This document shows positions 1 to 11,544 of a stretch of DNA of 64,000 nucleotides, in pieces (position 1 is the stretch's first letter; each line of letters opens with the position of its first letter). Origin of the DNA: Hymenolepis diminuta. Lineage: Eukaryota > Platyhelminthes > Cestoda > Cyclophyllidea > Hymenolepididae. Below the pieces are notes generated by a model. The model saw nothing but the letters and a program-made list of their open reading frames with translations, did no database searches and was not told the DNA's origin. Made by a program: the position numbers and the translations under genes. The stretch is taken from the NCBI GenBank assembly GCA_900708905.1, contig CAADRB010000051.1, positions 292,301 to 356,300 of the forward strand, in the 5' to 3' direction.

Positions 1-24
1 GATCTTGCCAAAGGCATTTTACAG
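1..24 (+). CDS. Possible 3' end of an exon at the window edge
   Basis: Eight codons (DLAKGILQ) ending CAG|GTACGA. In phase 0 this would join the exon at 1185. Too short to be sure. Confidence 0.18.
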
Positions 25-1184
25 GTACGATGTTGTCATACAGTATCATATCTTTGCCAACACCTTTGTACCATTTTACGTAGAGTTTAGTGACAAGGAA
101 TCTCTAATCTATTAATGCAAGTATTGATTTCAAAACCATTGGAGTAACATCCTGACAGTGGTATCTGCATCAATTTAGGTTGTCCACAATCCTATTCTCC
201 TCCTCAATATGGAGAAATAAAAGGTGTGCTTTTGCGAAATGAGACTCTTATGCTGCTGTAAAGCTAGGAGCAGCACCTCTGACACTCCGGTATATCTGAC
301 CACTAGATATGGCTGAGCAATTATTGAAAGAGTTAGAGACAATTCAAAGGTGCGACTACTCCAAAGTTCATTTATTCACTGAGCAAATAATATGCATAAG
401 AAGAATGTAATTAACGGTTCCACTAATAGATAGAGGGAGCTTGTCAAGTCCGACTGTGAAGGTATTCAGCCAGCGGTTGTTTCATATTGATGAGTCTGAG
501 ACCACACGGTGTGTGTTGCTGACCCCGTAAAAGTGCATTGAGTCTGTGCCTTCGTGTTATCGGCTTCAGTGTTGTTCTACTAAATCGCTGATTCTCTAAC
601 CTAAACATTCAGTCATTTCTCGGATAGTTTCTAATTATCTGATCATTTATTCAAGAAGATAATAAGAAATACGAAAACAACCACCCGCATACCATGTACT
701 AGTTAATATTCGAGCAATGAAGAAGGCAAAACACAAGTTCTCGCCGGTGCAGCGGAAACTCTTTGCATTTCAACTCGAACTCCATCGCGAATATCGCAAA
801 CCAAAATGGCTCATACCATCAATGGAGGGATAATTACTATTGTCAATAATATTGGAAAGGAAATATGCAATAAAATATAAGATTTTGTCAGGGGAAAACA
901 TATAAAAATTATTCATCTTTACATTTCCACCTTCACGCCCCTCTTATAAAGATGATACTGGCAAGTGTGTCTACGTCCGTATATAGGTGGAAATACAACC
1001 GTGCTCAAAGATGGCAAGTCCGTTCACACATGTGACTACCGCTTGATTTAAGAGGGCAGTTTCGTGTGAAACATTCGAAGCATTGTACACTCCATTGCAT
1101 TATTCTTTCCATACGTGAGCACATTGTTCAAAGGCACCTCCGATATATCAAGCATGAAAATCAATATTTCAATATTATTTTTAG
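25..1184 (+). other. Possible intron or spacer, no gene seen
   Basis: AT-rich, no convincing coding stretch. If the edge exon is real, this is a 1.16-kb intron. Confidence 0.3.
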
Positions 1185-1508
1185 AATTTGACAAACGCTC
1201 AAATAATGGAAGAAACAATGGATGGCAATGTTACTCCAGCAGTGGAGGAACTACTGATACAACTACTGAATCTTGGTGATGGATCAGTGAATGCAATCAC
1301 GGAGAAGGTTCTTCCCTGCTCGAGCATCCACTATATTGCTACATCCCTTATTGCCACTGGGTGCTCTAAGTCGGGACTGAATAACCGCTTCTTTGGATGG
1401 GCTCTTGCACTTATTCTCACCGTTCTCTTCACTTTCCTCTCATTCGTTGAACTTTTCAATCTGTGGTGCTTCCAGTCACGTCAAATACGGCGCTTCTATG
1501 GCTCTTAG
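1185..1508 (+). CDS. Probable last exon of a membrane-protein gene entering from the left
   Basis: An acceptor (ATTATTTTTAG) is followed by 107 codons and a TAG stop. The segment is richer in G+C than its surroundings. The product has an N-terminal helical, acidic stretch (EETMDG, VEELLIQLLNL), two cysteines in the pattern PCSS...TGCS, then a clear membrane helix (FFGWALALILTVLFTFLSF) and a short basic cytoplasmic end (SRQIRRF). Cysteines before a last helix followed by a short basic tail recall the end of prominin or tweety-type proteins, but I cannot assign a family. The first 24 bases of the window, ending CAG|GTACGA, could be the end of the preceding exon in the right phase. Confidence 0.45.
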   Translation, partial: NLTNAQIMEETMDGNVTPAVEELLIQLLNLGDGSVNAITEKVLPCSSIHYIATSLIATGCSKSGLNNRFFGWALALILTVLFTFLSFVELFNLWCFQSRQIRRFYGS

Positions 1509-4500
1509 ACAACTTCCCATCTATTTCACAATAACTTTTTTTACTCTGAATTACCTTTGTTTAAAATGCCACATGCTCCGCACTCTTGAATCAACTTTTT
1601 GAACCTCCATCTACTTGAATAGGCCTGATTTCTTCAATTTCTTTATTCCCAATATTTGTAGTGATGGAAGAAGATTCCTGCCACTGGAACATGCTATTTT
1701 ATTTCGTATTGAGGCTCAATCATTCTCTTTTTGTATACAGCTTAAAGTTTCACAATTTACACTTTGTAAAGTCTTTTTCGCCTATTAGACCTCACGAGTG
1801 TAGATTTCTTTGTGTTTATTATACTGAAGGTGTAATATTAAGTATCTTCCTTGAGTTTGAGTTCGGCCACTGAAATCAAATATTTAGGAGTCTAGTTTGT
1901 ATGTCTATATTGCGCAGTTCAATGTGGATTTAATAATATCGTGCCATTAGATGGGCATAAAATTCCCGAATCAATATAAGGAGATAGATGAAAGCCACTT
2001 TAGTAAAAAGTATGAAATTATGAAAATTAATTTTACTGTTTTAATTTTATATAGTTCATTTATTGATCCGATTATAAGTACAGAACTTTGGTATTCTTAT
2101 ATGAATCAAGAAAATACTTTATACCGGATTTGATTTAAAATCACAATTGCGCGAAATCACTCTCATTCAGCTTTTTTGATAAATCAGTGGTGACTGCATC
2201 GTAAATTCTGCGACTCTGATATTCGTATTTCAGTCCTTTGGATCGACTTGAACATGTAACTCCTTAGTGTTACTTCACCAGCAAATAACCAGTATTGTAA
2301 GGTAATATAATCGAATTAACAAGTTCGTTGAGGCAATTGGAGATTTGGAAGAGATGGCTAGATTACTGGACCAGTGGAATTTATCAGTTGGAATTGAAGA
2401 ATAGAATTGACCAAAGAGTCGTGGAGTTTTGTGTTGGAAAATGGACGTATATATAATTTGATTGTGGACAAATTTAAAATCTTCGGAGGAGGGAGAAATT
2501 TCAACAACGACTTGAGTTTTCCCAGCAGTTCGCCAGGGATACCGTTGTATAAATTTGGACTCCTTCCGCTTAGTGGTGGTTAGGAATTTGACAACCTATC
2601 TAAATATATAAGCTCAAGCAACCTTCTATGGGAAAATTTTCTCCATTTTATGCATTCGCTTCAGTATTTCTTGCCATTTTAAACTGCACTTGAATCAGAT
2701 TCTAGAAACGTGACCATCTATGCTTTTGTGGAACTTTATGTTAGTGCATATGCCCCCAAAATTACTCACTTTAAGATAATACATGCTAGATGGCTTAATT
2801 TCTATCAGTTCTCTCATTAATATATGAAATTAAATATTACAATATTTCTTGATAATGTTTCTCTACTTTTCATACATTAGAGTGCATTTAGCGCTTGCAT
2901 ATAAGCTATCAGTTATGGGACTTATATGCACGATAATAAACATGCTGAAATAATTTCATTCTTTAATTAATATTTCAACTTAACCACTTTTCCGGATGAA
3001 TGTATGCGAATTTCGTAGTTGTTAGGGCTAGTAAAGGTTAACGAATTGCATTTCAATGCTGAAATGTGTCATCCATCCTTTTTCGATTTGTTTGTGTTCG
3101 TTGGTAACATCAAGAGAACAAATTGTCCTTCGGTAGATGTCGGTTTACTATCGACACTCTCCTCTTAATTTCAATCACTATCATAGCGCTTTTGGCCGCT
3201 GTCATCCTAATTATGTGTACTCTTTCTGCTGTCGAGTTGTTCCACAGTCAAAAAGACCTATTTACTCACTAAGAACCGCTTGCGCATCAAGTTAAAACCA
3301 TAAACCGATGTTTCTTCCAGGTCCGGAATTGACAAAATCTTTAGCTATTGGAAAGGTTTAATTAAAATTATTTGCTTCCCTTAGTAGCGAATTGTCGACA
3401 CAAATTTCTGCTTATATAACTTAATAAGACGGATTAAAGACTTAGGAAAGATAAAATCTTGTCGGTCATGCAAAAACCCCTCTTAGTTTAGCGCTACTGG
3501 ACGTGTACTATCATAGAATTATTCTAAATTCAAGGGTGCTCCACGAAATGAAGAGAAAATGTTTCATTCATTGTGAGATTCAGAACTAAACTTTATAAAT
3601 GAAAGTTGGAAAAGCATATCGAAATGAAAGACAGGTTATCATATATAAAGCAATGTAGAACTTTATCTTCAGTTACTGCAACTTTTGAATTCTGCATTCT
3701 TTTATCCAATACATACTCTTTACATGAAAAATTAGTGAACAAGACTTGGAGCATCCATTCAGAATGCCTCTCATTTTCACTCCCTGTGGGCTGCTTTCAA
3801 CAGTGTTCAAGGTAGTTTTTATTTTTTATCATACTTCTTATTCTTCATGCACCGAAATCTAGATATAACTGAATGGAATATCTGTCTGAACCTAACAGTT
3901 AGGTCGTCATAATTCAGACAAATTTGGAGCTATTTTTGGCGAATTAATATGTCAAATTTAGATGTCTGTTACATTATTTCAATATATTTGTCATCTTCTT
4001 AGAGTCGTAATGGTATTAGCAAGCTCGATTTAAATTTAGCGTGTCTCGCAAAGGTTCACTCAATGTGAACCCGAATAATTTTCATTTTGTCAAAATGATA
4101 GGTGGTACAGTTAATTTGGGATATTCAATTCGCGCATTTAGTCACTTCTCCTTATATTTACGAAGTTCCCCTAAAAATCACGTCTCACTCACTCTTGAAC
4201 TTTTCCACACCGTCCTGTAGGATTGTTTGATTTGACCTCAGACTTGGATGGCTGTCTAGTTAAAATCTGTTGGCATATGTTTTAATTATACAAACTCTCG
4301 ACTGGCACTTTAAAGCTATGAAACTTGCAATTGGAAGTGGGAGACGTCAATCGTTTTTTGCTACAGTTAATGGTTGTTTAAAGCCCATCTCTGTGAAGCC
4401 ATGGACTTTGTTCGCTGCTAATTTCCTCGACAACAAAACCAATTTAGTTGCAGTTTAACTGGTGAAATGGCACTCAGTATTTTGGCTATTGTAAAGCGCA

Positions 4501-5257
4501 TATGATTAAATGTGTAGGCTTGCACCTCTTGTTCAAGAGAAGCTTAAAATAATGCGACTTCTTGTAAAACGGCACTTAACATTTTAAAGAACGTCCCCGC
4601 TACATGTTTTCGAATGAATGTGGAAACGAGCACCCTAATTCACACTGTAGCAAGCCCACAATTTCCATGTACTATCGTCAAAATTAACTATGGTTATTTT
4701 CATTCATTCTCAAAATTTGTACAACTTTCTATGTGCGTTAAAATTTTGTGAGAAATAAGGCAGAATAAAGTAAGATTGCAGAGAGTCTATTGGGTGATGG
4801 AAAGATGATTTCATTAAAGGAACTCCAGGTACTAAAATATTTTGGAAAGGCCCAATACGAAGTCTGGAAACATTTAGTCGAAATTCAAAGATGAAAAAGG
4901 AACATCGTAGAAAGAGCATACTCTGATCGATGCACCAACAGTCTTACTGGTATCCTATCAATCATCCCATGAAGGGGATTAGAGGGTCATCATCTTCGGT
5001 CCTCGTTTAGTATTATTATCATTATTACTTTACTTTCTACTTCCCTCTCAACACGAGGATGGGACTGTCGGTAGTGGGATTTGTATCGACCATCTCCAAT
5101 TGGTCCTTATGTGCCTCAATGGTGGTCTTCTTAATGTCCTATTCACGCCAGAATATAACCATTCAACCCAATCATGTATGTATAAGTTTCAATTCCACCA
5201 AACCAAGTTGATGCAGTAGATGAAGGGAGTGCTTTTGATGAGAATGCGTTCTTTCAG
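1509..5257. other. Gene-poor spacer
   Basis: Only short chance-length reading frames. It contains one copy of repeat family R1 (3461-3640). From about 4930 to 5190 the base composition is more even, but I recognise nothing there. Confidence 0.5.
3461..3640 (+). repeat. Interspersed repeat family R1, copy 1
   Basis: It shares a core with three other places in the window: 'gcgctactggacgtgtact', then 'aattcaagggtgct', 'atgaagagaaaatg' and 'attcagaactaaac'. No coding capacity seen. Confidence 0.6.
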
Positions 5258-5404
5258 GATCTACCTCCGGAAATGCTGAAAGTCTTTCCAGAAGAATTGG
5301 GTGGTCAAAATTTAGTCTTTAGTCTCAACCGCCTGCTCGGACACGGGTCTTCTGAATCGATTCTTTGGGTGGGCACTGGCTCTCACGATTACTGTGATCC
5401 TCAG
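5258..5404 (+). CDS. Isolated exon-like block, 49 codons, unknown product
   Basis: Bounded by GCGTTCTTTCAG and CAG|GTTTTT, phase 0 at both ends, and clearly richer in G+C than its flanks. It reads DLPPEMLKVFPEELGG, then SLNRLLGHGSSESILWVGTG and SHDYCDPQ. The open frame extends 5' (VDEGSAFDENAFFQ), so the true acceptor may be further left. It cannot be joined in frame to the Lgl start exon, so it would belong to another gene whose remaining exons I do not see. I recognise no domain. Confidence 0.35.
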
Positions 5405-5677
5405 GTTTTTCACTTTTCTAGAAAAATATCATTGGAAGTATATTTTAAATTTCGGTAAATTGTTTAACTTTAGTTGAGGTATGAATCTTCACCTTCTCAG
5501 TTACTTTTGTGATTTATTAATTTTTATTAAAATATTAGGCGCATTCGGTTGATTTAAATGTTTACTATTTTTTTTGCAATACATTTGTATGGATAAAATA
5601 AACTTTATATGAAATGTGTGCAAGCAAACAGTATCGGTGAATAGCTTAAAACTGTCTCCTCGAATACAAGCAAAGTA

Positions 5678-5890
5678 GAAATTGATCATGCAACCACCCC
5701 TCCTATTAGTTTGAACTGCTGGAGATTTAGTTTCATTTAATTATCATAAATTCAAGGGTGCTTCACGAACGTAAGAGAAAATGCCACTTTGATTATGAAC
5801 TTCAGATCGATAAATCTGTGAAATGAGGAGAGACATTCGAATAGAATGTGTGCAATTTCATCTTGTACCCTATTGAATACAAATATAGGT
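5678..5890 (+). repeat. Interspersed repeat family R1, copy 2
   Basis: Shares 'atcatgcaaccacccctc', 'aattcaagggtgcttcacga', 'gtaagagaaaatg' and 'aacttcaga' with copy 1, in the same order and spacing. Confidence 0.6.
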
Positions 5891-6214
5891 ACATCTCCTC
5901 CTTTTTCAGTTACCTATTGTTCCAATAGGTTTGACAGAAAAGAAAGAATGGATTGGCAGTTAATAATTCATTCAGATATTATACATTTGTTGATATTTTA
6001 ATAGCCAAAGTAAAATGTCCAAAAATGCGACATTTTTCCACCTAATGAACTTGAATTTCAAGATTAATGAGTTGGAATTTCCTAAATAACCCATTATAAC
6101 AATTTAAATAAAATAAAATAAAATTCGAGTTCACCTTGAACAAACACACCCTACGGAGCTCTGCGAACTTGAAAATGTTACCCCATTCCTGCTACTTTAA
6201 AATGGTAAGCTGCG

Positions 6215-6515
6215 GAATATCTTTAAAGATTATTTGCACCTCTCAGGCCTTGGGAAAAAATGAAGTGAGGCTCAAGATCGATACTTCTTGGTTAATAATG
6301 TCAGTCAATAAGTACACAGCATTGTTGACAAGCATCTGCTACAATCCAAGGTAAAAATCATGAAATTTGCATTTGGAGCGTGAACAGTCCATTTAGTTAA
6401 TATTGTACAACTCGAGTCCAAATATAAAACAAGTACGACTATGACACCTTGGCGTTGATCTCTCTATCTTTTCGATCCCTCCCCCTTATCATTTGTTAAA
6501 CTAACTATTACCCAA
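6215..6515 (+). repeat. Interspersed repeat family R2, copy 1
   Basis: Shares with the 56.3-kb copy the order 'aaaatga...caagatcg', 'atgaaatttg...gtgaacagtccatttagt', 'acaactcgagtccaaat' and 'ccttatcatttgttaaac'. Confidence 0.6.
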
Positions 6516-9500
6516 TTTCAGTTGCTTTTCACAATTATAAATAATAAATTTTACATATTGCTGTATATGTTAATAATTATACCAGTGGTAATAACTAGTC
6601 GATTTTGAAGTGTATTTCGTATACTCCCAGATGTGCGAATTGGAATAACGTGTATTTCACTAAGTAATTCTCAAAAATCTGCCCTACTCCTTGTTCAAAA
6701 AGCTAAATGTTGTGTAAATATTTTAAAAACTAACTGTTTTTTTATTTTGTTAATTATATACTTCACTTCGTTTAAAATAATTCAAAAATGTTAAAGATTA
6801 TCCATATTCTAATATGATCGATAAATGCATTAAATCTTCCTTAACATTAAAAAAAGATGAATGGTGCCGCAAACAATATTTCTTTTAGTATTAATTTTAC
6901 GTTCTATCTTTGATATTTTCAATTAAATTAGCCTACGCGCTAATGGTCTACGTGAGTCACCCCCTATCGCGGATCTGTTATCTCAATCACTAGTGAGGTA
7001 GATACTTATTATCGTATGCAAAAAATGGCATGCATTGAAATAGAGTAAATTAATGTAATTATAATGTTATGCAACCACAGATAAAACAACACAAATTATA
7101 TGATGAAGTATTTCACAAATTGTTATAATATTTTACAAATTGTTTACTTTGCGAGGCGCCAAAATTAACTTCAATGATTTCCGTTTTTATCACGACTGAT
7201 TCAAGAGGGCCAGACATACATTTTGCTCATGCTATTTATTCTCTTAATCAGTCGTAATTCAATCGGATACTGAAGCCCCTGTTAGGGGTATTTTCTTTAA
7301 GATGTCGTTTGAATGGTAACTTCCAGTGTATACCCTGACAGGCTGATGTACGTGAGTATTAACATACTGTGCTCACCAAATATCGTGTTTTCTCTCTAAT
7401 ACTCGAGCTGAATGATTTTAAAGACAAAAGAATAAGAGTATTACGATTACGTTAAAAATAAAATACAAGAAAGTTCGATTTAATTTTGAGAGAATATTTC
7501 ATAATATATGTATGAGCAAATTCAAATTAACTAAATTCTGTCAATTAAAACAAAAGGCTTGAAAAAACTGGGAGTAAATTGTTGGTAAAGTATAGGAGAA
7601 TAAGTGATGCTCATTGATATGTAAGGGTAAAAATTTCTGCTAGCCTCTTCTTCCTGTTCTTGGTTATGAAAATTACAAATCAATCGAAGTAGTATAATTA
7701 ACTATGGAAACAAAAGCAACCAATCAAAAAGTTTCTGATATTGTGGATATTCTGATATTTCACTCATGGATCTGGCAGTTTATTCATGAGATTTGCTCAT
7801 TAAGGCAAATGAAGTAAATCATACATTCTATGAAAATATGAATATCGAATCGAAATAATTTAATCCCCTGTCTTCAATATCTAATTTTCCTTGACCTCTT
7901 CCCAATTTCATACCTTTATTAAACTCACTTCAATCTCCCCAAGTTTAAAAATATTTAAAAGTCATGGGAAATAATAAAATTAATCACTCACGATCATTTC
8001 TTTAGATCAATATCAATATAATTCATCATTTTATACAATTTCTGATTAGAAATGCAAAATTATATGGATTTTTATACACAATAAAGTATACATATCCGAT
8101 TGTTTGCAATATGCTTTAACGATTAATTATTGTGTGAATTCGATAAGCACAAAAGAAGTCAATTTATTAAATATTATTAGGGTCAAACAGACATTTGCGA
8201 TGAAATTACATGTGTGAGATTTGTAGCGGATGCTACACCAATAAGCCTTTTTGCTACAGCTAGGTAATTCTCCTAAGCAGTCCAGACAGCGTCTAGCAGA
8301 ATCCTCTATTTCAATTTGCTCTCGAAATTAGCTAGGCTACTCCCAAAGTAGCGAGGACAAGAATGGCGTGGAGTGGAGAGGGTTGATTGATCCGCAAGCG
8401 ATAAGACAGTAAGAATTTTATCATGTGAAGAGCTTATGAGTCGCTGTCCACGAGCAGCAGGGATATTGATTGCTGATTGGCTGAGAAGGCCTCTGCACGC
8501 GAACTTTACAGATTCATGAAAATTATTATTTAAATGTTAGCGTTTTCCACACTTAGAAAAGCTTTATATTACTATCTTAAAGACAAGATATACATAAGCA
8601 AAAAAGAACATATGCTCTGATTTACATTAGGTCGATTTATTTGTAATATGAATGATGTATTAATTGCATCAACAAATTATTTGGAGTGGGACAATGTCCC
8701 TCTTTTTTGTCACTCCACGCCGAAGTTGATTAAATGGAAGAAAGTATTCTTCTATCAAGGGGTACATTGATAATTCTTGTACGTAAAAATCCATCCAGCA
8801 AGTCAGAGAAATGTATATGGCAAAATGTGGTATTTTATTGATCACACATGTTTACTAATATGACTGCTCTGTTAAAATTGACAGATGGGGGAAAATTTTT
8901 TGTTCATTCATTAGACGGGCAAAGGGCGCAAATTTGTCAACTCTACTTAGGCTATTACGGCCTCCTTATTAGAACCCTCCACACACGCTCCATTTTATAA
9001 TTATTGTCTTCTCATTTCTCTCTCCTCTTGTAGTGGCAAAATATTATTGTCATTCACTCTGATTTGGTAAAAATTGCTGAATTTTGCTAGACTTTTTTGT
9101 GAAGGAAAGTTTTGGAAGAAGGATAACTCTAATTCTAACTTGGTGTTGTTACTAAAGTAGTTCTATGAACTTGATTTAGTGATATTTTAAGGGAATATCC
9201 AAAATCATTGTCAAGAGGAGGGGATAAGCAAAGTTGATACAGAATTGTTACATATAAGAAAATAATATTTTCCGCAAATAATTCTTATATGTAAGATTCT
9301 TTATTTTCCACCTTTTAATTTCTGCCCCTTTTAATTCCCCCTTATTCGAACGAATTTATTTACATTTTAATTGTAAATGAGCATAGTATAAATCGACCTA
9401 TTGATACGAAAACGTACGTCTTGTGTTGATATAGTGGTTTGGGTCGTTTTGTATTGTGGGATTGTTGGGTCGCGTTTGTAACTAGTGCAATGTCAAAGGG

Positions 9501-10830
9501 AATCTAACGGTCGGTTACCGTATCCTACAGAGAAGGGCAGATTACAACAGTATTAAATTGCTACGTTACTGGATTATCCAGACCTTTTTTTATTACCACT
9601 ACTACTACCATCAACACTTCTAGTATATTAAGTTATGGCGTGGCATAAGAGTGCTCACTGAACAAAACAATTTAACCGTCCCCCGCAAATTTAATCCTGA
9701 AATTTGTTTAAAAAAGAACAATATCTCAAATTAACTGATTTATTTATTAACATTTCGGTTAAGCATAAACAAGACTTGAGATTTGATGTATTAAATCAAA
9801 ATAAACGGTATGATCTTTGAAAGCTAATAATAATGATAGTAGAACAATCATTCAGTCACAACTGTTGCATATGGATGAGTTTTGATGTTAGCAGTCTCAA
9901 ATAATAAAGCATTATTTCATTCTTGACAAAATCTCAATAAAATAGTAGAAATTAATTTATAATGCGGTAAATAACGGATTCTGACTTTCATTAGGACATT
10001 TTACGTGAAAACATAAATTGCAATTATACTTGAGAGAACTGTACCACACTGAATGCGAAAATCATGGTGAATGAGTTCATAATTACTAACGTATTTTGGA
10101 ATAAATTTTTATTTACCGTTGTACAACCAATTGTGTTATTTACAGCGTTCACATAAACGTAGTATTTAAAAAGGCACTAAGTCATGCATTTGAAATCTAA
10201 CTAGAAAACAAGTCTAACGTCAATTACGAAGTGATGTAAATGCACAAATTAGACAAGTATTGCTTGCTTTCATGTTAATTGAATTACTGACATGTTTCGA
10301 AATATTCTAACGCTCAGCTTTTAAACCAATTCATAAGATAGAAAATCCATTGCATACCAAGATGACGAGTCGAGATGGTGTCGAATTTTCATTTTCATTT
10401 GCAAATATCTTAATTTGAATATGAATGAACTAAAACGCCCTACTACTAAGGAATTTTACAATGATTAATTTTTAAATAAAATTCTACTGATTTATCAAAC
10501 ATAAGTGTGCCCTGTGCTGCTTTGAATAAAATACTTCAAAATTATTTGCGAAAGCCTTTCTATTCAAATTCTTTAAAAATGTATCGTGATCAACAGTCAG
10601 ATATAATTAAAAAATTGAATGAAAGCATTGTAAAATTTTTAACAAAATTTTTTCCTTAAATAATGACAATTATTGAATTTGTTTAAATGAATCACTTGAA
10701 CTTAAATTACGCGATCGGGCATTGAACCGTGCCCCGTTGATTGTTTGAAATTCTTTTCACGAGCAGGTTGTTTAATGGTTTTTCTTTAGTTAAATAATAA
10801 AACCGTATATTTAATACTCATTGTTATTTA

Positions 10831-10847
10831 TTCTATTAGGCGAAATG
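10831..10847 (+). promoter_or_regulatory. Splice acceptor just upstream of the Lgl start codon
   Basis: TTCTATTAG followed by GCGAAATG: an acceptor-like AG at 10838-10839 lies 6 nt before the ATG. It is either the 3' end of a 5'-UTR intron or a spliced-leader trans-splice site; trans-splicing is well known in flatworms. No promoter can be recognised in the AT-rich DNA upstream. Confidence 0.45.
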
Positions 10848-11544
10848 GTACAGAAACTGCTAACACCATTTAAAAAGCTGCCTCAGCAGATTCAAAATCT
10901 GCCATTTTTATCTAAATTACAAGACTTGACCACTGGAAGACAATCAGGATCTCCTGCTTGTCATTGCGTTTGTAAATCCATTTTGATTTACCCTTTCTAG
11001 GCTTCTATCTATGGTATTATGGAGCAACCTGTCGCTTTGGCATATGATCAGGATTTGTTACTTTTGGCAGTTGCATATTCTAATGGACACGTTAATGTGT
11101 AAGTATTTTCTTATAGTAATTTATCCTCTCTAGATACGGCATGCCTGGGATCTCTTTCTCGGTTGATTTTGTGATTCCGGGAGTAAAGTTCATGGAGTTT
11201 CTGCGCAATGAAGGACGCCTTTTGTTGGCTACATCTTCGAGCCTCATTATTCTTGAACTTAATGCATCCTCTGGTCACTGGGAGAAGACATATTCCGTTC
11301 ATCTGTCTTTTGAGTCAGTTTTACCAACTTTAAGGGAAGGTTTACAAAATATGTACATATTTTTATATTGCGTCATTTTTTTTGGCAGACCTGAAGAGGA
11401 AATCACAGCGTTTGCAATTGGCAATGGAGTAGTTTATGTTGGTTCATCCACTGGTACTTTGAGACAAGTGGCTGTTGAGAATGGGAATATGACTGTTGGT
11501 GACGACGATTTGACTTCTCTTCCTGCTCTTCTCGTGCTGAACAA
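10845..11544 (+). CDS. lgl: Lgl exons 1-4: N-terminus and first propeller blades
   Basis: Residues 1-186. A basic start (MVQKLLTPFKKLPQQ) leads into the first WD40 strands: PVALAYDQDLLLLAVAYSNGHVNVYGMPG aligns with the vertebrate pattern P-S-A-L-(A/G)-(F/Y)-x6-A-I-G-T-x-S-G-x-(I/V)-K-(L/I)-Y-G-x-P-G. Exon 3 carries GRLLLATSSSLIILELN. Exon 4 carries ITAFAIGNGVVYVGSSTG, matching the family's 'ITxLLP...LYLGTESG' strand. Introns 1 and 2 are only 33 nt (10968-11000) and 35 nt (11099-11133). Intron 3 (11314-11388) is 75 nt, a multiple of three with no stop, so retention would add 25 in-frame residues. The donor chosen for it, GA|GTCAG, was picked because it restores phase. Exon 4 ends AA|GTACGT. 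Confidence 0.85.

Larger units (their letters stand above)
5405..10839. other. Gene-poor spacer upstream of Lgl
   Basis: Mostly AT-rich with no supported gene. It holds an R1 copy (5678-5890) and an R2 copy (6215-6515). A stretch at about 8220-8510 has a more even base composition but no long frame on either strand. The Lgl promoter or 5' UTR presumably lies towards the right end. Confidence 0.5.
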
